From: Streptomyces sp. SA15
GTDB taxonomy: Bacteria; Actinomycetota; Actinomycetes; Streptomycetales; Streptomycetaceae
NCBI RefSeq assembly: GCF_002291145.1
Contig: NZ_NTGE01000111.1
Location: 124,001-188,000, forward strand
Length of the DNA stretch: 64,000 bases
Direction of reading: 5' to 3'
Shown in pieces: positions 18,597 to 24,363 of this stretch. A program made the position numbers and the translations under genes. A model generated the notes under the pieces. The model was given only the letters and a program-made list of their open reading frames with translations. It was not told where the DNA came from and did no database searches. Each line of letters begins with the position of its first letter. Within the stretch, counting starts at the first letter, position 1.

Positions 18597-18815
18597 ATGA
18601 CAAGCGCGGAGCGCGCACAGTGGCAGGCGGACCACGATGCCAAAGAAGCTGCATGGGAACGCGAGTTGGAGTGGCGGCAGATCACACGGAAGCTGGAAGC
18701 CCTGTACGGCGCTGTGAGGGCCGGGGACGGCAGCGTACGGACGCGGGAGCGCATAGGGCGGCTTGAGGCGCTACAACAGGCGCTCATGGGCTGGCCGGAA
18801 GCGTTGGCCGCGTAA
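18597..18815 (+). CDS. Small helical protein next to integrase (72 residues)
   Basis: ATG 18597 follows a GAGGGAAGG ribosome-binding site. The product (MTSAERAQWQADHDAKEAAW...) is charged and strongly alpha-helical, with Trp-rich heptads suggesting a coiled coil. No family recognised. Its place directly after the recombinase is where some elements keep a recombination directionality factor or regulator, but nothing in the sequence proves that. A hairpin and a T-rich stretch follow at 18864-18895. Confidence 0.65.
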   Translation: MTSAERAQWQADHDAKEAAWERELEWRQITRKLEALYGAVRAGDGSVRTRERIGRLEALQQALMGWPEALAA

Positions 18816-18869
18816 CCCCCCGAGAGAACCTGAGCGCCCGTCTGAGCGCCTGTTAGCCCCGGCTGGTCC

Positions 18870-18896
18870 CCGTGACCGGTCGGGGTCTTTTCGTGC
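18870..18896 (+). terminator. Probable terminator after the 72-residue ORF
   Basis: CCCCG / CGGGG stem with an eight-base loop is followed by TCTTTTCG. Short but with a T-run. Confidence 0.5.
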
Positions 18897-19038
18897 CCTC
18901 ACAGGGTCGCCGCTGTCGCTGGACCACTCGCCCCCACGCTCAGGGAAACAGCCGCTCCAATCTGACGATCCGTCAGTTACGTCTAGGCATTCGACACCCT
19001 AGACCCATTCTGAGAGCGCAACGCGGAGGAGAGACCAC

Positions 19039-19227
19039 ATGAGCGCTGACAAGTTCTGGGCACACATCATGTCTTGGGCCGAAGAGGAATCCCACAGGGG
19101 CCGCCTGGTGCGCGCCTTCCGGGACAACCTTGGAAATAGTGCGGAGCTACAGGCTCAGCGCATCGGTCTTCTGTCTGTCTATATGGAACGGGAAGCGCAG
19201 AGCCGTAAAGGTCTCGCGCTTGTCTGA
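19039..19227 (+). CDS. Small hypothetical protein (62 residues)
   Basis: ATG 19039 lies seven bases after GGAGGAGAG, a strong ribosome-binding site, which is the main support for coding. The product MSADKFWAHIMSWAEEESHR... is helical and ends in SRKGLALV. No family recognised. It stands alone between two terminators (18870-18896 and 19235-19264), so it appears to be its own transcription unit in the element. Confidence 0.7.
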   Translation: MSADKFWAHIMSWAEEESHRGRLVRAFRDNLGNSAELQAQRIGLLSVYMEREAQSRKGLALV

Positions 19228-19234
19228 GGGTTGA

Positions 19235-19264
19235 GCCGTCCGGTTTCGTGACCGGGCGGCTTTT
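19235..19264 (+). terminator. Rho-independent terminator
   Basis: Ten-bp stem GCCGTCCGGT / ACCGGGCGGC with loop TTCGTG, followed by TTTT. Confidence 0.85.
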
Positions 19265-19369
19265 CCTTGGCCTCATTTCGTCTCGTTTCGTCGCACCCCT
19301 CAGTCATTCCGTCCCCGTTCCGTCCCGCCGGATAGGGGTTCCGTCTCATTACGTCCCTAGGAAGTACAC

Positions 19370-19633
19370 ATGACCACTGACCTTATGACTGCACTGCGTA
19401 ACGCCGAATCGCTCGCATGGGATGCCATAGCGAAGCCGGACAGCGATAAGGCCACGACCGTGCACCAGGCCATTGCGGCGGCGCTCCGCCTTGCAGAAAC
19501 CCAGGCGGCTGGTCCCCGCTGTGAAGCGCCTACCTGTGACAACGCCATTGAGTACAGCGGGGTAGGGCGTCACCGTCGCTTCTGCTCTGACCGTTGCCGG
19601 AAGGCAGCACACAGGGCCAGCCGACAGGGCTAG
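19370..19633 (+). CDS. Single zinc-ribbon protein (87 residues)
   Basis: The N-terminal half is helical (MTALRNAESLAWDAIAKP). The C-terminal half has four cysteines in CEAPTCDNAIEYS and RRFCSDRCRKAAHRAS, i.e. C-x4-C ... C-x3-C, followed by the basic helix. The same FCSxRC(R/K)xAxxRA ending occurs twice in the next gene, so the two are paralogues. Such metal-binding modules usually bind DNA or partner proteins. Function unknown. Confidence 0.75.
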   Translation: MTTDLMTALRNAESLAWDAIAKPDSDKATTVHQAIAAALRLAETQAAGPRCEAPTCDNAIEYSGVGRHRRFCSDRCRKAAHRASRQG

Positions 19634-19778
19634 ACAGCGCGAAGGACTCAACAACTAACTACTCTCTGTTAGTTGTTCCTAATCCAATATGTAATGTTCT
19701 CACTCATCCAAACAACTCCCATATACCTAGCAACAAATGGGAGACCCGTAACCCTGCATTCGAGATAAGGAACACCCC
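19634..19778. other. AT-rich non-coding stretch with inverted repeat
   Basis: Clearly lower G+C than anything else in the window. A perfect 10-bp inverted repeat AACAACTAAC / GTTAGTTGTT (19650-19659 and 19668-19677, loop TACTCTCT) opens it. It may be an operator, promoter or origin-like site; no gene is seen. Confidence 0.6.
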
Positions 19779-20189
19779 ATGACTGAGCGACGGTACGACT
19801 GTTTGGGCTGCGGCGCTGACCTCCCCGAAGGTGCCCGTGCTGACCGGCTGTACTGCTCTGCTCGCTGCCGCATGAGCGCGTACAGGGCTGCCAGAGCGCC
19901 GAAGACTGCCGAGATGACCTGTGAGCTATGCGGAGCCCCGTTCCGGCCACTGAGGGGCAAACAGCGGGTCTGTGCCATGCCTGAGCAGACCAGCGCCACA
20001 TGCCGGGAAATGCAGGCTGAGCGGGAACGGCAGCGAACGGCAGTCAGGCTTGCGCTGGACGAAGAGCGCTGGGAGAAGGCTTGCGAGCACTGCGGAGAGA
20101 ACACGGGTTGGGAAGGTGCTGGCCGACCACGCCGGTTCTGTTCTTCGCGCTGCAAGACCGCCTTTTATCGGGCAGCCAAGAAAGCGTAA
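19779..20189 (+). CDS. Triple zinc-ribbon protein (136 residues)
   Basis: Three cysteine modules can be read: CLGCGADLPEG...LYCSARC, CELCGAPFRPLRGKQRVC...CREM, and CEHCGENTG...RRFCSSRC. The first and third share the FCSxRC(R/K)xAxYRAA ending with the upstream 87-residue protein, while the middle one has longer spacing. Small Zn-finger proteins of this type are frequent in actinophages and actinobacterial elements, but without known biochemical role. The tail is basic (KTAFYRAAKKA), consistent with nucleic-acid binding. Confidence 0.78.
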   Translation: MTERRYDCLGCGADLPEGARADRLYCSARCRMSAYRAARAPKTAEMTCELCGAPFRPLRGKQRVCAMPEQTSATCREMQAERERQRTAVRLALDEERWEKACEHCGENTGWEGAGRPRRFCSSRCKTAFYRAAKKA

Positions 20190-20290
20190 CGGTCGAATAA
20201 CGAATGCCCCGAGCCGGCTCGAATCTCGCGGATTTCCGCCTTCTCGCACTTTCGACTCCCTAGAACCAGTTAGAGGGCAGCGTTAAGCGT

Positions 20291-20427
20291 GCTCCACTGT
20301 TCGGGTAGGCGGCAACCTTTTCCCCGGGCACCACACAAAGACCAGCCCCCGGCTAGCGCCGGTTCTCTTCACTGCGGGAATTGCCGCCTACACAGTGAGA
20401 GACAGCGCTAGCCGGGGGCTTTTTTTC
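20291..20427 (+). ncRNA. Candidate structured RNA with interleaved helices ending in a terminator
   Basis: Two long complementary pairs are interleaved. Helix A pairs GTAGGCGGCAA (20305-20315) with TTGCCGCCTAC (20381-20391), extended by CACTGT/ACAGTG (20295-20300 with 20392-20397). Helix B pairs 20344-20359 with 20405-20420, 16 bp without mismatch, followed by seven T. The order A-B-A'-B' means a pseudoknot or two exclusive states. It could be a small RNA or an attenuator for the gene at 20446. Confidence 0.6.
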
Positions 20428-20445
20428 ATGCTCGGGAGAGACCCA

Positions 20446-20601
20446 ATGGAACCGATAGAAACCACTCAGGCACTTCGCATCTTGGAAGGCCACGCGATTG
20501 TGCCGAGAGATGAGCGGCACCGGGCAGAGCTGTTCGCGGCTTTCGCTGTTCTCCGCCTATTGGCAATGGGTGGTGACAGTGCCGAGACTGAGCGAGTCTG
20601 A
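20446..20601 (+). CDS. Small hypothetical protein (51 residues)
   Basis: ATG 20446 follows GGGAGAGAC and lies just after the structured RNA terminator. The product MEPIETTQALRILEGHAIVPRD... is helical and overlaps the next reading frame by 29 bases, suggesting coupled translation. No family recognised. The frame could start earlier, but the upstream codons lie inside the terminator stem. Confidence 0.55.
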   Translation: MEPIETTQALRILEGHAIVPRDERHRAELFAAFAVLRLLAMGGDSAETERV

Positions 20602-20866
20602 CAAGGCATACGTCACACAATTCGTGGCCGTAGTCGGAGAGACCATCGAAGAGCACGCAAACGCCGAAACTTCGCTCACCGTGCTCCATAGAGCGTGCAC
20701 TGAATACGCGCGTGCACAAGGCTCTGAGTTCATCCCCGTAAGCAACTTCGTTCGCCTGATGGAAGCCACGGGCTACAGGCGCGTTTACAACCGGTACGGC
20801 AGGCGCTTCACGGGAATTCGACTGAAAGACCCGAGGATGCATCACCTGTCCTGGTACTGGGACTAA
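20573..20866 (+). CDS. Putative winged-helix small protein (97 residues)
   Basis: GTG 20573 starts MTVPRLSESDKAYVTQFVAVV. The C-terminal segment EFIPVSNFVRLMEATGYRRV, then GRRFTGIRL, resembles the winged-helix tail found at the end of phage and plasmid primases, where it reads as a small DNA-binding module. Here it is free-standing with no primase or helicase domain. Similarity is by eye and uncertain. It overlaps the end of the preceding 51-residue frame. A 25-bp repeat begins directly after its stop codon (20864-20866). Confidence 0.6.
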   Translation: MTVPRLSESDKAYVTQFVAVVGETIEEHANAETSLTVLHRACTEYARAQGSEFIPVSNFVRLMEATGYRRVYNRYGRRFTGIRLKDPRMHHLSWYWD

Positions 20867-20891
20867 CCACCTCCGAAATTTCGTAGGCGCC
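20867..20891. repeat. 25-bp exact direct repeat with palindrome, copy 1
   Basis: Identical to 22640-22664. The core CGAAATTTCG is a perfect 10-bp palindrome. It sits between a stop codon and the ribosome-binding site of the next gene. Confidence 0.9.
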
Positions 20892-20919
20892 AACCCTCCT
20901 GAAAGGAACTCCCCCCCCA

Positions 20920-21240
20920 ATGACTGAAACACCATGGTTCATGCGCACCGTTGACCCGGGCGCGATTGACACCAACGACCCTGAGCGCAAGCGCAAGCAC
21001 CTTGAGTCCATTGCTTCTACGGCCAGCGCCGAGGGTGACGCCATGGTCTCGCACCTAAAGGCCGCAGAGGCGCGCGGAGTTGAGATCGACCCTTCAACGC
21101 GAATGGCCATGGGCTACGCGACGGTTGCCCGTAAGGCTGCCGCTCAGCTAGGCGACGCTCCGCAGCGAGAGACCAGCACCAGCACTGAGGACATCACGCC
21201 GGAAGCACGTATTGCGCGCGGCTACGGCACCAACAACTGA
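20920..21240 (+). CDS. Hypothetical protein (106 residues)
   Basis: ATG 20920 follows GAAAGGAACTCC. The product is acidic and largely helical (DPERKRKHLESIASTASAEG, DPSTRMAMGYATVARKAAAQLG) and ends ARIARGYGTNN. Two copies of a short motif, MAMGYATVA and IARGYGTNN, hint at a weak internal repeat. No family recognised. Spacing of 11 bases to the following gene supports one transcript with 21252-22181. Confidence 0.65.
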   Translation: MTETPWFMRTVDPGAIDTNDPERKRKHLESIASTASAEGDAMVSHLKAAEARGVEIDPSTRMAMGYATVARKAAAQLGDAPQRETSTSTEDITPEARIARGYGTNN

Positions 21241-21251
21241 AAGGAGACACC

Positions 21252-21722
21252 ATGACTGCCATTGACATTGAGAAGGTGCGTAAGGCTGCTCAGGCGGCTG
21301 CCGCGAAGTTGGCTGAGGTTGAGTCCATTGAGTCCGCCCGACAGGCTGAGAAGGCCGCTGAGCGCCTTGAGCGACAGCAGGAGAAGGACACTGCGTTTCT
21401 CAGCCAGTGGGAGGCGCTTGACGCGGAGCTACAGGAAGTCGGTTCGAAGTCTGCCGCTGATGCCATCTATGAGGGTGCTGACCCGATTGCCGCTGTGGCT
21501 AACTTCTGGATTGAGCGTGCAAAGCGAAACGCTGTCCGCTCCCTTGCACGTAGCGCCTATTACCGGCTACACGGGCAGCACCCTGACGACCTGTTCGCGC
21601 GGGACCTTCCGGAGCGAGACATGCGCATTGCGGATCGGCTAGAGGACGCGATTGTCACGGCTTCCCGGCGGCACGGCGCTGATCTTGCCGACAAGCTAGC
21701 GGCTGAATGGCTGGTCCAGTAA
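21252..21722 (+). CDS. Coiled-coil protein (156 residues)
   Basis: ATG 21252 follows AAAGGAGAC. Residues 5-60 are an Ala/Glu/Lys-rich coiled coil (KVRKAAQAAAAKLAEVE, ARQAEKAAERLERQQEKD). The C-terminal half NFWIERAKRNAVRSLARSAY is a compact helical region. No family recognised; coiled-coil plus basic C-terminus could fit a scaffold or DNA-associated role, but this is a guess. Its stop TAA overlaps the ATG of the next gene. Confidence 0.7.
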   Translation: MTAIDIEKVRKAAQAAAAKLAEVESIESARQAEKAAERLERQQEKDTAFLSQWEALDAELQEVGSKSAADAIYEGADPIAAVANFWIERAKRNAVRSLARSAYYRLHGQHPDDLFARDLPERDMRIADRLEDAIVTASRRHGADLADKLAAEWLVQ

Positions 21723-22003
21723 TGGCACATGACCTACTCGACCCGGGGCCGGACTTCAACGGCCAGCCTGCTTACCTGGTTTGGCCCCGGGACGGGAACG
21801 GAGCCCCGTGCTTTGCCGACACGCACACGTCCGCTGATGTGGTCTTCCCTCAGCCTGGTGCAGCGCCGGTAACCCGGGGCACTGTCCGAATGCGTAACAC
21901 ATGGGTTGACCTCACGCACTATGACGCTGCGGGCAATCCGCTGGTGCCTCCGACCATTCCGCTAGACGTGCTGCGGCAGTTGTGGGCTGGCCACTATGGC
22001 TGA
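21722..22003 (+). CDS. Hypothetical protein (93 residues)
   Basis: ATG 21722 overlaps the previous stop (TAATG), so translation is coupled; an in-frame ATG at 21707 is less likely. The chain looks beta-rich (PAYLVWPRDGNG, VTRGTVRMRNTWVDL) and ends PLDVLRQLWAGHYG. No family recognised. It overlaps the next gene by eight bases. Confidence 0.65.
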   Translation: MAHDLLDPGPDFNGQPAYLVWPRDGNGAPCFADTHTSADVVFPQPGAAPVTRGTVRMRNTWVDLTHYDAAGNPLVPPTIPLDVLRQLWAGHYG

Positions 22004-22181
22004 TAGCCCGTTCTGCGAACTGTGCACGGAAGACGGTCTAGGCGTGGCAGCGGACGTGAATTGCTTCTACCCGCTGACGCGCGCTCAGCTCATAGCCCGG
22101 GGCGTTTCCCGGCCGGATTCCCTGGGATACCGGAAGTCAATGTGCCTGGCTTGCTATCGGGCATGGAAGCGGACCGCCTGA
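21996..22181 (+). CDS. Small two-CxxC protein (61 residues)
   Basis: MADSPFCELCTEDG at the start and SMCLACYRAWKRTA at the end give two CxxC pairs, expected to form one zinc site. The spacing (about 40 residues) and the middle segment NCFYPLTRAQLIARGVSRP resemble the substrate-side part of the HNH protein encoded downstream (HFPLSRKELVKRGVSDP), so it may be a shortened HNH-like or zinc-ribbon relative lacking the catalytic His. Overlaps the previous gene by eight bases and ends ten bases before a terminator. Confidence 0.65.
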   Translation: MADSPFCELCTEDGLGVAADVNCFYPLTRAQLIARGVSRPDSLGYRKSMCLACYRAWKRTA

Positions 22182-22190
22182 GCACACCAG

Positions 22191-22234
22191 GGGCCGTGCC
22201 ACTGGAATCCACCCACCAGTGGTACGGCCCTTTT
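22191..22234 (+). terminator. Strong terminator ending the 20.9-22.2 kb gene set
   Basis: 15-bp stem (22191-22205 with 22216-22230, one G-T pair), loop AATCCACCCA, followed by TTTT. Confidence 0.9.
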
Positions 22235-22365
22235 GCTGCCCGCTCGCACTGGTCCCGACTGCAACCAGGCACCCCGAGCCGGCAAAAACCCCCAGGTTTC
22301 GTGACCTGCACTTTTCCCTGACCACCTCTTCGCTGGCGTGTGTGCTGGCGTGAAGGAGTACGCCC

Positions 22366-22659
22366 GTGCTCGCTGATGACTGTGCGCCCTCACACGCCGA
22401 GTCGCTGGCCCAATCCCTGAGATATGCGCTCACCTATGCCGACGAATTGCGCGCCATGCTCGCTGTCGGAAACGCCGATCCGGAGAAGGCAGCGCACCTA
22501 GTGCAAGCCATTCGGAACATGCTGTGTTCTGCGGAAGATGAGCTAGACCCACTGGACGACGTACAGCAGGAGATAGACACCGTGGCGGCAATCCATGGGC
22601 TCAGTGATGCGGAGCTATTCAGCGCCATTACCGACACCCCCACCTCCGAAATTTCGTAG
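22366..22659 (+). CDS. Hypothetical helical protein (97 residues)
   Basis: GTG 22366 follows GAAGGAGTACG. The product is acidic and all-helical (SLRYALTYADELRAMLAVGN, HLVQAIRNMLCSAEDELD). It ends in PTSEIS, whose last codons and stop TAG are encoded inside copy 2 of the 25-bp repeat. No family recognised. It lies about 30 bases before the HNH gene. Confidence 0.65.
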   Translation: MLADDCAPSHAESLAQSLRYALTYADELRAMLAVGNADPEKAAHLVQAIRNMLCSAEDELDPLDDVQQEIDTVAAIHGLSDAELFSAITDTPTSEIS

Positions 22660-22664
22660 GCGCC
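22640..22664. repeat. 25-bp exact direct repeat with palindrome, copy 2
   Basis: Identical to 20867-20891, 1,773 bp apart, with the CGAAATTTCG palindrome. It spans the end of the preceding reading frame and lies 25 bases before the HNH start codon. Confidence 0.9.
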
Positions 22665-22688
22665 CCTGTCTCTGTGAATGGACCCCCT

Positions 22689-23132
22689 ATGCCATACCGC
22701 CCCCGGCGCCCCTGCCCTGCCGTACCCAACTGTCCTAACTCCATAAGCGGTAAGGAACGGGCCTGCCCCGATCATGTGCACATGCTGACTGCCCGACGCG
22801 CTGAGAAGGGAACCAGCGCATACGGCAAGGATTGGCCACGCAAGCGTGAGTCATTCCTGTACATGAATGCATGGTGCGTCTTGTGTGGTCAGCCTTCCAA
22901 GGTTGCTGATCACTTTCCGCTGAGTCGCAAGGAACTGGTCAAGCGTGGCGTTTCTGACCCGAATGCACACGAGCACCTAAGAGCCCTTTGTGTGCGCTGC
23001 CATAACCGTGAGACTGGCCGCAACCAGGCTGGTGGTGTTGTCGCTGAGAGGCGGAGGCAGTCACAGGCTCAGCGTGAATGGCAGCACTGGACAGAGAAGC
23101 GCGACGCTGAGAGCGAAGAGCCGCCGTTCTGA
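22689..23132 (+). CDS. HNH endonuclease, phage type
   Basis: 147 residues from ATG 22689 (a GTG at 22674 is in frame). Begins MPYRPRRPCPAVPNCPNSI, the usual opening of actinophage HNH proteins. A zinc-binding pair CVLCGQP is followed by the catalytic VADHFPLSRKELV with the HH/DH of the HNH fold, then LRALCVRCHNRET. In tailed phages such enzymes sit beside the terminase and are needed for cos cutting and packaging. Here no terminase, portal or capsid gene follows. Preceded by the 25-bp repeat. Confidence 0.88.
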   Translation: MPYRPRRPCPAVPNCPNSISGKERACPDHVHMLTARRAEKGTSAYGKDWPRKRESFLYMNAWCVLCGQPSKVADHFPLSRKELVKRGVSDPNAHEHLRALCVRCHNRETGRNQAGGVVAERRRQSQAQREWQHWTEKRDAESEEPPF

Positions 23133-23293
23133 GACATGTACCCGGGGGGTGACCCCCTCCGGGCCTGACAGGAGCGCGGCAGGGAGGGAAAAAGCTAGCG
23201 CCGCAGCTTGGAGCGTTTGCGCGGAGAGAACGACCCCCATTTGATGCCCTGGTCACTCGCTGGCCGGGTCTTTCCTATGCCCTGAGAGTGACC
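23133..23293. other. Non-coding gap after the HNH gene
   Basis: 161 bases with a GC-rich partial inverted repeat (CCCGGGGGGTGACCCCCTCCGGG at 23143-23165 region, seen as imperfect arms) and an A-run AAAAAGCTAGCG. In phages the equivalent place often carries the cohesive-end site, but no proof is visible. Confidence 0.4.
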
Positions 23294-23503
23294 ATGTCCC
23301 CCGATTACAAGGCGCGTGTTGCTGCCTTCCTACTCCTCAGCGAAGAAGAGCTAAGGCGTCCGCTGTGGGAGATCCACCCCGCCGACCGAACGGCTTTCCT
23401 GTCAGCGCGTAACCGACGCATGTTCGCCCGGCTTTCCGCTGGCGATGACTTCCAGATTCCCGAGCATGACCAGCGCGTGACTGATTGGGCTGATACCGAG
23501 TGA
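23294..23503 (+). CDS. Small hypothetical protein (69 residues)
   Basis: ATG 23294 (GTG 23288 also possible). MSPDYKARVAAFLLLSEEEL... is helical and acidic at the end (DQRVTDWADTE). Its stop overlaps the GTG start of the DUF2637 gene (GTGA), so the two are co-translated. No family recognised. Confidence 0.6.
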   Translation: MSPDYKARVAAFLLLSEEELRRPLWEIHPADRTAFLSARNRRMFARLSAGDDFQIPEHDQRVTDWADTE

Positions 23504-24132
23504 CCCGGCGCATATCCGTAACTGACGTTGTCCGGTACGCGGCCCTTGCTGCGGCCATGGTGATTTCCTACGCGACACAGCGAGACCTAGCCCTTGCGCA
23601 CGGTGTGCCTGAGTCCGTTGCTCCGGCCGTTCCCGTGGCCATCGATCTGTTTATGGTTTGGGCTGTCCGGTCACGCCGTGACATTGCTCTGGCCGTGTCC
23701 GTCGCCATGGCCGCGAATGTGGCTGGTGTCCTCACGACCGAATCCCTGTCCGCCGTTGATACATGGGTGTCCGCCGGGCTGCATGCCGTCTTCCCGCTGA
23801 CCGTTTGGCGAATGCATCGCAGCGAGGCTGAGCGGCCATCTGAGAGCCTGCCGGGCGCTTCGGCAGGGACGGAGACCAGGGAGTCAACGGCAGCCCCGCA
23901 GAAGGGCGCTGAGAGCGTTTGGCCACCGGATGACCTGTGGGCCGATTTTGAGGACAGCGCGACAGACGCTGAAAGCGAAGCCCCGGTCACTCCGCCTTCC
24001 GCTGAGGACATCCGCGCGGCTGTTTCCGTGCTGGCTTCTCGACATGGCCGACCCGTGACCGGCCGCATGGTCGCTGACCATTACGGCGTATCCGAGAGGA
24101 CCGGACGCCGGTACCTGTCCATGGCCACGTAA
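23500..24132 (+). CDS. DUF2637 / SpdB-like membrane protein with C-terminal HTH
   Basis: 210 residues from GTG 23500. Residues 8-105 contain four short hydrophobic helices (VVRYAALAAAMVISYATQ, VAPAVPVAIDLFMVWAV, DIALAVSVAMAANVAGV, VSAGLHAVFPLTVWRMH), the DUF2637 pattern known from SpdB spread proteins of Streptomyces plasmids and from some phages. The last 45 residues (VTGRMVADHYGVSERTGRRY) form a helix-turn-helix. This membrane-plus-HTH layout is typical of the family. In plasmids it helps intramycelial spread, but no TraB translocase is present in this element. Confidence 0.85.
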   Translation: MTRRISVTDVVRYAALAAAMVISYATQRDLALAHGVPESVAPAVPVAIDLFMVWAVRSRRDIALAVSVAMAANVAGVLTTESLSAVDTWVSAGLHAVFPLTVWRMHRSEAERPSESLPGASAGTETRESTAAPQKGAESVWPPDDLWADFEDSATDAESEAPVTPPSAEDIRAAVSVLASRHGRPVTGRMVADHYGVSERTGRRYLSMAT

Positions 24133-24146
24133 ACGGAGGGTGTCAC

Positions 24147-24199
24147 TCCGCCTTTAGCCGGTAGCTTCCGGAGTATGTCATTCCGCTTTAGCCGGTAGC
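24147..24199. repeat. Imperfect direct repeat upstream of the XRE gene
   Basis: Two copies of a segment ending CTTTAGCCGGTAGC, spaced about 31 bp (first CACTCCGCCTTTAGCCGG, second CATTCCGCTTTAGCCGG). Possibly an operator pair. Confidence 0.7.
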
Positions 24200-24212
24200 A
24201 CTCGTGATCTTG

Positions 24213-24257
24213 AGCCCCGTACCCGCTGCCTTACTGGTGGCCGGTACGGGGCTTTCC
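24213..24257 (+). terminator. Terminator after the DUF2637 gene
   Basis: 11-bp perfect stem AGCCCCGTACC / GGTACGGGGCT with a 19-base loop, followed by TTCC. Confidence 0.8.
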
Positions 24258-24363
24258 GTGTTCTGACGCTGAGTCAGATGATCTCTTGCGTGCACTCCCG
24301 CTTGACCGATACGCGTTGCCCAGCTACGGCGGGGGCATACCCTTGAGCGTGAGGTGAGTGCCG

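Noticed and set aside
23500..24132. Evidence of a conjugative plasmid (AICE) from the SpdB-like protein
   Set aside because: DUF2637 proteins also occur in phages and chromosomes; no TraB-type translocase, RepSA or Xis gene was recognised.
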